Assembly: GCA_048013815.1 (NCBI GenBank)
Contig: CM106585.1
Span: 11,718,001-11,782,000, forward strand
Reading direction: 5' to 3'
Source of the DNA: Setoptus koraiensis
Lineage: Eukaryota > Arthropoda
Length of the DNA stretch: 64,000 nucleotides
Shown: positions 45,556 through 58,440 of the stretch, in pieces
Position numbering within the stretch: position 1 is the first letter of the stretch
Layout of the letters: every line of letters starts with the position of its first letter
Notes under the pieces: model-generated
Databases searched by the model: none
What the model saw: the letters and a program-made list of their open reading frames with translations, nothing else
Told to the model about the DNA's origin: nothing
Program-made: the position numbers and the translations under genes

Positions 45556-46255
45556 TTGGAGCTGGTGTTGGAGCTGTTGCTAGAGTTGCAGTTGGAGTTG
45601 CAGTGAAGATGGGATTAGTTGGAGTCAGAGAAAAAGGTTTGAATAGGGGCTGAGCTGGTTCCTGAGTCACGGGCATGGATTGAACTGGTGCCTCCACCTT
45701 GTTTTGGCTAATCTGCCCCATTTTGGTAGCGAGATCTTCTATCTTTTCATCCATTTTATCAATTTTGATGTTAACCTGGTTGATACATTTTATCAGTTCT
45801 TTAAGTTGATCACTCACTGAAGACTCGTTGCCTAATTTTTTCGGCGTTGCCTCTACTGTAGTATGTTTTTGAGCGTTGTAAGGGCACGTGCTCAAAAAAG
45901 CTTTAAGATTCTGTACAATGGGGTTGGAGGGATGCGCCCTGATAGCCAAGTTGAGCCATTTTCTATAATCTACATCCTCTAAATGCACTTCGCTCATCAT
46001 GAGTATACGGCAAATCTCAAGAAGAATTCCGCTTCTGTCGGGATTGAGCTGGTAACATTGCTCGTACATAGTGAAAGCCTTCAGATAATTTTTCAAATTT
46101 TCATATATTTGAGCTAAAAGCATCAGAGCCGATATGTCATCCGGCTTGTTGGCGAGATATTCCAGAATGCATTTCTCCGCCATCTTGAATTCCTTGTTCT
46201 GAAAATAAAGTTTGCCTGTGATAAAACCTCTAGATTTCTTATCTGGCGTTGCCAT
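44438..46255 (-). CDS. Miniature RanBP2/Nup358: TPR region plus a single Ran-binding domain
   Basis: 605 residues from MATPDKKS; an in-frame ATG 11 codons upstream is possible. Residues about 8-125 match the RanBP2 N-terminal TPR part in order (RGFITGKLYFQNKEF, LLAQIYENLKNYLKAFTMYE, DVDYRKWLNLAIRAHPSNPI). A short coiled coil (about 150-185, IKCINQVNIKIDKMDEKIED) is followed by a Thr-Pro-Ala tandem-repeat region (about 215-310), a Phe/Ser/Leu stretch with FSF and LFS motifs but no true FG repeats, and a complete C-terminal RanBD (about 410-545: KTGEEDEDVIFENRAKIYR, ERGVGVLKLL, RLLMRRE, FSSFDYSD). Nup358 is the cytoplasmic-filament nucleoporin that docks Ran-GTP. Vertebrate RanBP2 has more than 3000 residues with four RanBDs, zinc fingers, a SUMO E3 region and a cyclophilin; all of these are absent. 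The divergent partner SSRP1 starts 450 bases away. Confidence 0.82.
45335..45590. repeat. Coding 12-bp minisatellite in the RanBP2-like gene
   Basis: Units of the type GAGCTGGTGTTA/GAGCTGGTGTTG (plus strand) encode the TPAL/TPAP repeats on the minus strand. About 20 copies, probably variable in number between individuals. Confidence 0.85.
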
Positions 46256-46704
46256 TATGATGGTCGGTTGAAGTGGTAACAATAACAATTTGAAAATACT
46301 ATAAATGATACTAATTGTGATGATAATCCGGCTCTACCGCGTCGATTGTATAAAACCGTTGATGAGACGCGTTCGGAAAAATCTTACCTCAGTGGGTGTA
46401 AGAGTTGAGCATGGGAGAATCAGCCACACGCAGCATTCAATCTCACCTGATGTGAGAGAGCATGTCTGCCCGGTCTTTTTTTGTCGTTTGAAAAGGGCGC
46501 CATTTGATTTGAGCGTAAAAATCTCACCATGCAACTAGTCTTCAATAGCGACTTCTCGATAATGATTGCATAGCGGCATAAACGGCTTTAGAATCTCTAC
46601 AATTAATATAAAGTTGTTAATTTTACTCCATAAACACGTCTCATATTGAACTGACCATCTAAAATCAATACTCACATCATTGAATCGGACAAAATTGTGA
46701 TATC
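46256..46704. promoter_or_regulatory. Shared divergent promoter region of RanBP2-like and SSRP1 genes
   Basis: 449 bases separate the two start codons. No TATA box stands out. Any core promoters and both 5' UTRs must fit here, so shared control is plausible (inference). Confidence 0.4.
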
Positions 46705-48438
46705 ATGGACACATCCCTGGAATTCGCAAGTGTCTTCAGAGAGGATCGCGGCTCACTCAATGCCGGCCGCCTAAAATTAAGTTCACAAAATATGGTCTTC
46801 AAAAACAGTAAAACAGGAAAGGTTGACAATTTCAATATCTCTGACATTGGCTCCATATCATGGCAGAGACTGGCGGCTGATTTCGGTATCCGTGTCCTGA
46901 TGGCCGATGGTAGATTTTACAGATTTGGCGGAATGAAGGAAAGCGAATACGACAAATTATCCAAGTTCATATCAGCCAACTACAATAACCTGGAACTAAG
47001 AACAAAAGAACTCAGTTTGAAAGGTTGCAACTGGGGTAGCACTAAATTCGATGGAAAATCACTCTCGTTTGATCTCGACGGCAATATCTCCGCTTTTGAA
47101 ATACCTCTCAACGCTGTCAGCAACTGCACTGGAGCCAAAAATGAAGCTACTCTTGAATTTCATCAAAATGACGACGCCGCCGTTGGTCTTATGGAGATGA
47201 GATTTCACATACCTGCATCATCAACATCGGACAGCAATGACCCAGTCAAAGACTTCGTTGAGCATGTCGTCAAAGAGGCCTCAGTATTACAAATCACTGG
47301 AGAATCCATTGTTACCTTCTCAGAATTACAATGTATCACACCTCGTGGTCGTTATGACATCAAGCTGTTCCCATCCTTCATTCAACTCCACGGTAAGACA
47401 TTCGATTACAAAATACCTGTCAACACTGTCTTACGTTTGTTTCAATTGCCTCACAAAGATGGAAGACAAGTGTTTTTCATCATTGCCATGGATCCTCCTA
47501 TTCTTCATGGACAAACAAGATACAATTTTCTGCAGTTATTGTTCTACAAGGAAGACGAGATCGACATTAAGCTCGATCTCAGTGAAAAAGAATTAAAAGA
47601 AAAATACGATGGAAAACTTGAAAAGAAAATGTCTGGCCCTACTTTTGAGGTGTTTGCCAAGATTATAAAAACTCTAGTTTTTAGAAAAATTACAACTCCA
47701 GATTATACCAACAGTACTAACTCAGCAATCACTTGCTCTTATCGTAACAACAATGGATTGCTATATCCTCTTGAGAGGGGATTTATTTATATAAACAAGC
47801 CCCCCATACACATTCGTTTCGACGAAATCAACTCCATAAACTTCGCACGTTCTGGCGGATCAACAAAGAGTTTCGATATTGAGGTTGAAACAAAAACCAA
47901 CAACATTCACATTTTTAGTTCGATCGAGAAAGATGAATACGGACGACTGTATGAGTATGTCGCCAATAAGAAATTGAGGATCAAGAACATGAACAAACCA
48001 CAACCAAAGGAAGCCACCAAGCATGAAGATTTCGGCGACTCGGACGATGAAGGAGACGCTTATCTGCAACGTGTGAGAGAAGAGGGTCGTATAAGAGAGC
48101 AAGGAGGTGATTCTGAAGATGAAGAAGAGGACGAGGACTTCAACCCCGAGGCGGCCAACTCATCCTCAGACGAATCACCTGATGAGGAATTCGATTCTGA
48201 CGCTCCTGAGTCAGATGATAGCGAGGAAGAGAGTGATGACTCCAGTGCTAAAAGAAAGAAGAGCAGTAAGAAAGCCGACAAGTCGAGTTCAAAAAAAGCC
48301 AAGAAAGATAAGCCAGCTAAGAGCAGCTCCAGCAAGAAGAGTTCAAAACCATCAAAGCCTTCGAAAAAATCGAGCGACAGTAGTCAGCCATACAAGAGTG
48401 CTGAATTTGTGGAGGATAGCGATAGTGATAGCGATTGA
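46705..48438 (+). CDS. SSRP1: SSRP1, FACT histone-chaperone subunit, lacking the HMG box
   Basis: 577 residues, intronless. It opens with the Pob3-N PH domain (FREDRGSLNAGRLKLSSQN, LRTKELSLKGCNWG), followed by the SSRP1 middle PH pair (GESIVTFSELQCITPRGRYDIK, FDYKIPVNTVLRLF.LPHKDGRQ, DPPI.HGQTRYNFLQLLF) and the second middle PH part (SYRNNNGLLYPLERGFIYINKPP, DEINSINFARSGG). An acidic stretch (about 445-515) and a Lys/Ser-rich basic stretch follow, and the protein ends YKSAEFVEDSDSDSD. In other animals an HMG box lies between the acidic region and an F/YKS.EFV tail. Here the tail is kept but the box (K.P.RP.SAY...) is gone, as in fungal Pob3. Role: with SPT16 it takes apart and reassembles nucleosomes in transcription and replication. 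Confidence 0.93.
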   Translation: MDTSLEFASVFREDRGSLNAGRLKLSSQNMVFKNSKTGKVDNFNISDIGSISWQRLAADFGIRVLMADGRFYRFGGMKESEYDKLSKFISANYNNLELRTKELSLKGCNWGSTKFDGKSLSFDLDGNISAFEIPLNAVSNCTGAKNEATLEFHQNDDAAVGLMEMRFHIPASSTSDSNDPVKDFVEHVVKEASVLQITGESIVTFSELQCITPRGRYDIKLFPSFIQLHGKTFDYKIPVNTVLRLFQLPHKDGRQVFFIIAMDPPILHGQTRYNFLQLLFYKEDEIDIKLDLSEKELKEKYDGKLEKKMSGPTFEVFAKIIKTLVFRKITTPDYTNSTNSAITCSYRNNNGLLYPLERGFIYINKPPIHIRFDEINSINFARSGGSTKSFDIEVETKTNNIHIFSSIEKDEYGRLYEYVANKKLRIKNMNKPQPKEATKHEDFGDSDDEGDAYLQRVREEGRIREQGGDSEDEEEDEDFNPEAANSSSDESPDEEFDSDAPESDDSEEESDDSSAKRKKSSKKADKSSSKKAKKDKPAKSSSSKKSSKPSKPSKKSSDSSQPYKSAEFVEDSDSDSD

Positions 48439-48579
48439 TAACTTCATCTTTATACGCTCAACGGCGATCATGTCAACAGGAATTATTTCTTTGATGAGTG
48501 ATTAAAAGAAAGGTTAAACCCTGAAAAAAGTATTGTTTTACTGCTTTTACAGACAAATGTTGTTTGTTGTTGTTTCTTG

Positions 48580-48936
48580 TTACAAATCTATTTTTATTTT
48601 CTCTAGTTTTGATACATCTTCCTCATAAAGAAGACCTAAAGAGCGCCGCCCCGTTAGGGGATCGATGTAATTACCGTAACTATATACTACCCTCTCCACG
48701 AGGTGATTGACATCTACATCTATTGGTTCCTCGGTCTGGCGTAACAAGACCCAATCGCCTGGTTTACATACTTGTTTTTCATCATAGGCTTGAATATTGA
48801 TTGATTTGCGTACAAACATTTTGTGGTAATCATCGAAAACATGCTGCGGCACGCCGGCCTTGATCACTTTGTTGTAGCCTCCGTGGCCACATCTGGCCAT
48901 GATAAGATTGCCGAGCTTCTTTACTATGATGGTCAT
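48580..48936 (-). CDS. MRPS17: Mitochondrial small-subunit ribosomal protein S17 (uS17m)
   Basis: 118 residues. The S17 OB-fold landmarks are present: an N-terminal strand region, FDDYHKMFVRKSINIQAYDE, then CKPGDWVLLRQTEEPI....NHLVERVVY..GNYIDPLTGRR, matching the GD.VLLR.LP......H.L.EI....GKIIDP.TG pattern of animal MRPS17. It acts in the mitochondrial ribosome. There is no obvious presequence beyond a short basic, hydrophobic start. It converges on SSRP1 with only 141 bases between the stops. An AATAAA-type word (AAAATAAAAA) lies within the last codons. Confidence 0.82.
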   Translation of the reverse strand: MTIIVKKLGNLIMARCGHGGYNKVIKAGVPQHVFDDYHKMFVRKSINIQAYDEKQVCKPGDWVLLRQTEEPIDVDVNHLVERVVYSYGNYIDPLTGRRSLGLLYEEDVSKLEKIKIDL

Positions 48937-49390
48937 GTTTGCTTAGATTAAATTATTACCTCATAAGCATTGTCACTTATTATTGTTTTATTGAAAAGTT
49001 TGAAATGATACTCAGCGGCCTCAAATAAAGCATAAGGCCCTCAGCTGTTTTGTGTAAAACACACAATTCGCAAACGCACATGTGCAGATAGATTTATTCG
49101 TGGATAGCGTTGTAATCCATGATTTTTGCTGATTGCGAGTATTTAGGTGGACTTACTTCAAAGGTCAAACAGATAACCACAGAAAAAATATTTTTTACCC
49201 TGACAATATCTTGAAAATCACATTCAATGTTTATTTCTTTGGAAAAACTTTCCTCATTCACAATGTAAAGACGAGCTTGGAACAGATAATCTGTCTCGAC
49301 AGATTCCATTTGCACATGTGGAGGGTGCACTGAGTAGTGATCAAACCATGTCATATATACATATATATACACTTGTAATATAGACCATTG
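48937..49390. other. Spacer between MRPS17 and the SLK-LAP1 chimera
   Basis: Holds the MRPS17 promoter and the chimera's 3' end. An unassigned minus-strand frame here is listed separately. Confidence 0.5.
49094..49372 (-). CDS. Small hypothetical frame (92 residues)
   Basis: It starts 18 bases after the stop of the chimera on the same strand. Composition is protein-like and not repetitive (TDYLFQARLYIVNEESFSKE, IFSVVICLTFEVSPP), but I recognise no family. It could be a terminal exon of an alternative transcript of the chimera, a separate small gene, or chance. Confidence 0.2.
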   Translation of the reverse strand: MYIYVYMTWFDHYSVHPPHVQMESVETDYLFQARLYIVNEESFSKEINIECDFQDIVRVKNIFSVVICLTFEVSPPKYSQSAKIMDYNAIHE

Positions 49391-50443
49391 TTAAAGTTTG
49401 ACCACATTGCCTGTGATTCGGCTAAGAATGGCGGGTATTTTATCGTCTGAAAGTGACTTGCTCCATTTTGACTCTAAAAGTTCCTCAGCTAATTTGTTGA
49501 CATTTTCTTCGTGCAGTTTCACGGGGTCAAAATACGCCATCAAAACAACTAGATGTTGACTCAATATTTTCACATCTGGATCAATTTGCATCAAGGCCAA
49601 AGCAGCATCGCCTGACATTGATTCTATATTATCAACCAGAATGGACGGAAATGTCTGGTCGACTAGAGCAGAGTACATTGACTCGTTAAATTGCTTGTAT
49701 CCTTTCATGGAACCGTCTATGATGGCAAAATCTAAGTCTGTGCCAGCATTACCTAGGCCATTTAACGTGTTGACAATTTCTCGTCCAAGACAATAGGCAG
49801 TATCAGTGAATTTTGTGCACTTCGTGTCTCTACTTTTGCCCAACAGCAATAGTACGGCAACTTCTTTCGACATGGAATCGACAGCCGACGTTATAATTGC
49901 TTTGTCTTTTCGAGACATGCCCTCTATATGTTGTAGCTTCTTTTCTATGACCTCACTATAGTCCAATTTCTGATTATTCTTGTCTGGCTTGGAAGCACTT
50001 AAAATGTGATAAAAAAGAAAGCAGGATAACAAACCTAGGACTGAGCAAATTGTGAGCAGCTTGACAGGATTGCCCAACGAAGCATCTCGACGTTCTGGTA
50101 ATGATCTGACTGACTCATTCAAACTACGATCCGTTGTTTGACTATCCTCGGGAAAAAAATCTAATAAATCAAAAAAAATCCATAAATATGATTCATAATA
50201 GTATAAATCGGCCAGTTTGATTATGTTGTGACACTTGGTTAGTTTGTCAATTTCGCTTTTGTAATCATGCAATCCCTCTTTATTTTCTAATTCGCACTTC
50301 TTGGCAATGGCCAACGTGCCTGTTTCACGGTTCCTCACCTGACAAATGGTGATTGTTGGGCCATGGGGCAATGCTGTCACGATTTCCCATGATGACATTG
50401 GATCGATGTCAAATTTGATATTATGATGATATCTCAGGCCCAT
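49391..50443 (-). CDS. Chimera: degenerate SLK kinase N-lobe fused to a LAP1/Torip torsin-activator domain
   Basis: 350 residues in one frame. Residues 4-92 align with residues 23-110 of the SLK kinase encoded just upstream (RYHHNIKFD..P.SSWEI, NRETGTLAIAKKCELENKE, YYYESYLWI). The glycine loop is destroyed (PHGPTITI) and the copy stops before the hinge, so it has no C-lobe and no catalytic activity. After a polar linker comes one TM (about 128-148, LLTICSVLGLLSCFLFYHIL) and then a domain (about 165-350) that fits the luminal AAA-like fold of LAP1/LULL1: VAVLLLLG..RDTKCTKFTDTAYCLG, FPSILVDNIESMSGDAALALM, VVLMAYFDP, and a last helix with SRITGNVV. That Arg342 sits where the LAP1/LULL1 arginine finger that activates Torsin lies (human LAP1 R563, WSRISHL). 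Homology to SLK continues upstream of the ATG (50444-50490), next to an acceptor-like TTTGTTTCAG, so the N-terminus may be longer. Predicted site: nuclear envelope or ER. Confidence 0.7.
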   Translation of the reverse strand: MGLRYHHNIKFDIDPMSSWEIVTALPHGPTITICQVRNRETGTLAIAKKCELENKEGLHDYKSEIDKLTKCHNIIKLADLYYYESYLWIFFDLLDFFPEDSQTTDRSLNESVRSLPERRDASLGNPVKLLTICSVLGLLSCFLFYHILSASKPDKNNQKLDYSEVIEKKLQHIEGMSRKDKAIITSAVDSMSKEVAVLLLLGKSRDTKCTKFTDTAYCLGREIVNTLNGLGNAGTDLDFAIIDGSMKGYKQFNESMYSALVDQTFPSILVDNIESMSGDAALALMQIDPDVKILSQHLVVLMAYFDPVKLHEENVNKLAEELLESKWSKSLSDDKIPAILSRITGNVVKL

Positions 50444-51147
50444 TTTGAACGTTTGGTGAGTCTTCTCAACAATGGGAGAAATGTTTGTGCTGAAACAAAA
50501 ATTTCTAAGCTGGTAAGTTGGTTGATATAAATCATCATGTTTTAAACAATATATCGGCTGGACAGGTCCGGCTTATTCTTGCGATCTGGTACCACACGCC
50601 AGGACAGCTGAGGGGTTGAATAACATAAACACATGAGTACAGCCTGCTGATAAAACACAGTCACAAAGAGCTGGTGCAACATGCGCAAGATCCCGGCCAA
50701 AGTCGAGTGGAGTGCGAGAACACTCCGTTCACATCGGAACGACGCCTCTTTTTATGCTCTCTCAGCAACTTCTCCCGAAAAACATCATTCACTAGATAAT
50801 CTTTTGAACCGTGATAATGCTAAATCTCGACCAGCAAGAACTCCGTTAGTTAAGCCTGAATGTTCCAAGTTTTATGTATACATAGAATATTCAGATAGTG
50901 TAGATTAATGATGGTCATGGCCGCGCCAATAACTCTACGACTCAGAAATTGGGCAGGCGATTTCAGTTCTGTCATTTTGTTACAATTAGTATCATGGAAA
51001 TACATACAGCAAGTGTGATTTTTTTAAGGAACTGTTAATACCAGATATGACAAGTCATCGAGTGCGACTATGAACTACATGCTTCCCTAGTAGCCGGTCA
51101 ACAGGCAGTAGTCTAATGTTAGCTTCAATATTATACATATAACTTTA
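50444..51147. other. Gap between the chimera and its parental-type SLK gene
   Basis: Near the chimera it keeps SLK-like sequence out to about 50490. The rest is unassigned, apart from a small plus-strand frame at 50681-50908. Confidence 0.5.
50681..50908 (+). CDS. Small hypothetical frame (75 residues)
   Basis: Basic, non-repetitive product (MRKIPAKVEWSARTLRSHRN, CSKFYVYIEYSDSVD) with a good CAAC-ATG-C context, divergent from the chimera. No family recognised; it could be chance. Confidence 0.2.
   Translation: MRKIPAKVEWSARTLRSHRNDASFYALSATSPEKHHSLDNLLNRDNAKSRPARTPLVKPECSKFYVYIEYSDSVD

Positions 51148-51149
<2 letters not shown>
51144..51149 (-). terminator. Poly(A) signal overlapping the SLK stop codon
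   Basis: The minus strand reads CTG-TAATAAAG, the same arrangement as in the RanBP2-like gene. Confidence 0.55.
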
Positions 51150-53907
<2,758 letters not shown>

Positions 53908-54985
53908 CTAGTGCAATTTCTTGTGGCGTGTGGCGTGTGTGTGTGTCTGCAACAACCGCAATGAATGAAAATAGCGACGAATGAATAATGGCGATAATGA
54001 AAATAATAATACGAATAATAATGGCGATGAATTTCGGTCGATGCTGCTGAGGCCGGCGGACAAACGGAGTGGCTGTTTCTAGAGGTTGGTTAGTGCGGCG
54101 CTTGCGTTATTACTCGGGCGGCGGCGTAATAACAGAAGCAATAATAGCAGTCACTTTGCGATTGGGCCAAATGCATGATGGTGCCACAACATGAACGACG
54201 GTGATAATAACAACGACGACGACGATAATAATACACTAGCCAGCGGTAATATATTCAATATTTAATAATAATAATAACGATACGAATGTAGCGGTTGCCT
54301 GGATATTTATTGTAGCTTGTTTGCTCGCTCGCTTGTTTGTTTGCCTGTTTGCTACCCGATTGCTGGCTGTTGCTGTTGGGCTGTCTCACTGGCCACTGGC
54401 TGTTAATTGTGAAACACACACACACACACACACACGCACACACAAACACAGCAACAGGTGGCGCCCACTGGCGGCCAGTCCGCGCGGCCGACATGACACA
54501 GGCTTGCTGTGAGTGTGTGTGTGTGTGTGTTGAACACATCAACAAAGGACACACACACACACACACACGTCGCTTGCGAGTTGCAACTTGCAAGAGCGAC
54601 TCTGGCCGCCAGAGTCGCGCAGTGTGAGCTGGCACAGAACACACCTTTTGCCAGCCTCGAATTAGCGTGTGTGTGTGGTGATGGTTATAATGCAATATTA
54701 CACACACACTGTGTAGCGCCACCAATTTGCGCAGCGCAATCAACTGTGCGCCTCGTTTCGGCGCACGCGCGCGCGCTCACCTGTGCAACTCAGGAAGCAA
54801 CAAGTGCGCGCACTTGTTCCAATTCGAGCCGCCTCTACCAAGCACTAGCGCACAGTATTACGCTTAGCTTGTATTGCGTAACGCTGCCACTGCCACTGCT
54901 GCTGACCAGTGGCTGCGGCCAGGTGATTGGGATCATCACGTAGACCCGGGATGAGTCACAGCGCTGTTGTTGTTGCTGTTGTTGT

Positions 54986-55009
54986 TGTTGGCCAGCGCGC
55001 TGGCCAACA
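54986..55009. repeat. 24-bp perfect palindrome
   Basis: TGTTGGCCAGCG followed directly by its complement CGCTGGCCAACA. Symmetry continues imperfectly for about eight more bases on each side. Confidence 0.9.
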
Positions 55010-57215
55010 GCAACAGCGGCCGAGCCAGCAACGGCAACAGCGACAACGACAGGGCAACGGCAACAGTGCAGCAGCGACGGGCAACAGAGCAACAGCGACG
55101 GGCAACAGCGACGGGCAACAGGTAGCTCCAGTGGACGGTAGTGATTATTGCGACGTCACTGGTCAGCGTCTCGGCGTCTCGCTCGCATGGGCGGCCGGCA
55201 CCTAATGCCACCATAACCTAATGCTGCCACCATTAATGCTGCCGCTAGTGATGCGGCCACTAGTGGTGCTGCCATCACTAATTGTTGAGCCAGCCAGCGC
55301 CTTGGCCGCTTTTCGGGCGCACAGGTGAGCCGTTTCCGAGCCTGTCGCTGCGGCTTCTGGGCCGCTCTTGTGTGTCGGCCAGCGCCAATCGGCTCGCCGG
55401 CGGCCGCCGGGTAGGGCCCCGGGCAACAGGTGCCGCCGTGCCGGCCACGCTGGCCGTGAGCGGCGAGGCCGGCCGCTCGGGCTCGTCGATCATGAGCGCC
55501 GATCGTGTTCCTTGGGCGATCGCACGACTGACGCGGCCAGACCGACCGACTGGCGCACAGTGAAAGTGATTCGGCCGGCCGATCGCTTGACGGCCAACCA
55601 CTGTTCGCATTTCATTCGTATGCGATTCGACTGTGATTTGTGTGTGATTCGTGTGTGATTCGTATGAGATCGTTTCGAAGATGAATGGCATGCGGTTTGT
55701 TGGCATTTTTAGATGCGCACCGACGATAATCACGCCAACTGACCGGCCAACTAACTCAATGGCCGGCCGACCAGCTAGCCTGCCGACGGTGATGCGAGAG
55801 CCAAGAATTCTGGTCTCCCCAAATAAGAGCGACTCGACCAGAGGAATATCGAATATTTATGTTCGAATCCATGAGTTCGAATCTATGTGTTCGAATATAA
55901 ATATTCGAATATATGTATTGGCGAGTGGGCCAGCGGCAGCATCGGCGCCGGCCGCAATCGGACAACATGTGAACAGCGACCGACTGTCACTCGAGACGGG
56001 CCAAATCTGGCCTGTCTGGAATCGTTGCATTAATCGCTCTGAATGGTTACGCAAAAGACAGCGAGCGAGACAGACAGAGCGAGAGAGGTTAACAAGGTGA
56101 TAGCGTCGTTCACATGGTCTCGCCAGATTTTGGCACTTGTTTCTTCTTCTGCTGGCCGCGATGTGTGATTGCAAGCTTCACTTTCTCGTCGTCTTGTCCG
56201 ACAAATATAACAGTCTATTTTTTATTGCCTGCCATCGCCACTTCCTAGCCTCTGCCGGCCAGCGGACAGTGCCGAAGACTCTTGTGGCCGCTCGATACAG
56301 AGACAGAGCGAGTGAGAGAAAGCGCATAACGACCAGTTTAATTTTTTGCGCTGCCCATCAAGCCCGCCATTAAGTACCAAGAGCGATCTAGATTTGTAAT
56401 GATGCAACGCACTCGCTATCAAGTGGGCGCCTTTTTTGGTCAATCAACAGCCATTATGAACTATCGCATATTGAGTTGGTTGGAAACGTTGGCATAACAA
56501 GTTTGCGAATCGCTGCTGCTGCTGCTGCAAGTGCTGCCAGCTACAGCTACCGCTGGCGCTGATCTAGTTCTGGCAACTAATGATCAATCAATAAGTTTTC
56601 CAAGTTGTAATCGCCGCTTACATAACACGCAATTACGAGCCAGCCAGCGATTACGGCAGCCGATAGCACTTACTTGGTGTGTGCCGACCAAATGCAACCC
56701 CATTCGTGTCTCTCTCTCTCTCTCGACAATATTCCAACAATATTCTTACAATATTGATGGCCAGCGTGTTGCGCACAACTGATAGATTAATTACACGACT
56801 ACGACAGCTTGCTACGGGCGACACAATTAATTAATTTATCCGTTTTGCTTCTCGTTGTTCACGCTCGCTGAATCTCATCAATTATATCGCGCATCGATAA
56901 TTGGCCCTCTCTCTCTCTCTCTCTCTCATATCCGATGGCTGTGTGTTGCGGGCCGTCACGAGACGGCGTCACACGGCTGGACGGATTAATCAACCTTTGG
57001 CCCGTCACAACAACACCGGCCGGCCCGGTCCGGTTGGCGGGCCTTCTGGGTCAGTTCACTGTCGACACTGAACGGGCGCACTCAAGATGCTCTAGATTAC
57101 GGGATTGCGACACACTCAATGAGAAACGTCAATTGCTTTTTGGTGCGTCGCCACTGACAGCGGCACTCGGCCGCGAGCTAACTGCAACTGGCCTCGGTGC
57201 CGGTCAGCCCGTCAT

Positions 57216-57266
57216 GACAGCGCTGCGGCCCGTCATGACGGGGTTGCGGCCCGTCATGGCACGCTG
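57216..57266. repeat. Three copies of a CGGCCCGTCATG-type repeat
   Basis: GCGGCCCGTCATGACG and near-copies spaced about 19-20 bases apart. Confidence 0.7.
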
Positions 57267-58440
57267 TCGCGGCCCGCCAAAGCCCGCCCTAGTCCGCCGT
57301 TGTAACCCGTTACAGCCCGAAGCCGCCATCGAGGGCTGATAGATGGCGGAGCCGGCGGTAATTCAAGCCGCGATGATTGGTGTCGCCAATTGCATAAGCG
57401 CGCCGTTGCTCGCCCAATCCAGTTGGCAGCCAGCTCGAGCTAATTTGTTGCCCGGTGCTCGCTGCGGCTGTCATTGGCGCTCATTAGCAGCGCTCATTAT
57501 TGATCATTATGATACCATCACTTACCGGCTTGCTGACAACATGCGGCGCTAATTGAAGCGGCGGCAATATCGACAATCGGCGATACACGACAATTTGCAC
57601 TGATAAGCGCACCTTGATGCGATACTTTGTTGCGCCATTAGCAAAACGGTTGCGCAACAAGCCATCACATGAATCGTTAGCAAGCCATCACACGAATCGC
57701 TTAGCAAGCCATCACTTGAATCGCTCACAATGTAAAGGCGTCTGGCGTTGGCTGGCAAGCAAGCTCGACAGTGACAAACAAACAGCGACTCGGCTCGCAG
57801 CGACGATTAGATTAATCGAGTTTATTAATCGAGTCGAGTCTCTGGCAGATCCCATTCGCGATTGTGCGCTGGCGATTAGCGTCGCGCAATGTCTCGCCAA
57901 TGACAGCTTGTCGTCAAGATCAACTTGTTGTTGTTCACCTGTCTCGCCTGATTGCGACCGGCTCGCTGGCAACTCGCTACCGGCTGACAATTTCAGCTCG
58001 ATGTCAATTTCAGCGCGATGTCAATTTCAGCGCGATGACAATTTCAACCTGATCCGCTTGACACTACGCGGCCCATTCACCTGGTGGCCGGTGGCGCAGA
58101 CAGCGTACCGAGTGTATAGGGCGACCGACAGGCGATATTCACGCACTATCCACGGACCATGCACGAACTATCCGCGGACTATCCGCGGACTATCCGCCGG
58201 CTATCCGCGCACTATGCGCGCACTATTCGCGACCGTGGTCGCGCCAAGCGGGCCGCCAAACTGGAGCACGAGCGCCATCTCGAGTGGGCCAATCCAAGCG
58301 GAGCGCCTATAATTGCGCGCTCGCTTCAATTGACCGTAAATTACGCAATGAAGACGTCGGACGTCGGATTATGCTTATTAGCGCTCTGGTGGAGTGATTG
58401 CGTCACGACCGACACTGTTGCTGCTGTGGCCCGGTTATTT

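Noticed and set aside
55859-55920. TTCGAATCC-type words resembling a tRNA T-loop
   Set aside because: They are part of a tandem TTCGAAT(A/C)TATG repeat; no acceptor stem, D-loop or anticodon arm could be built around them.
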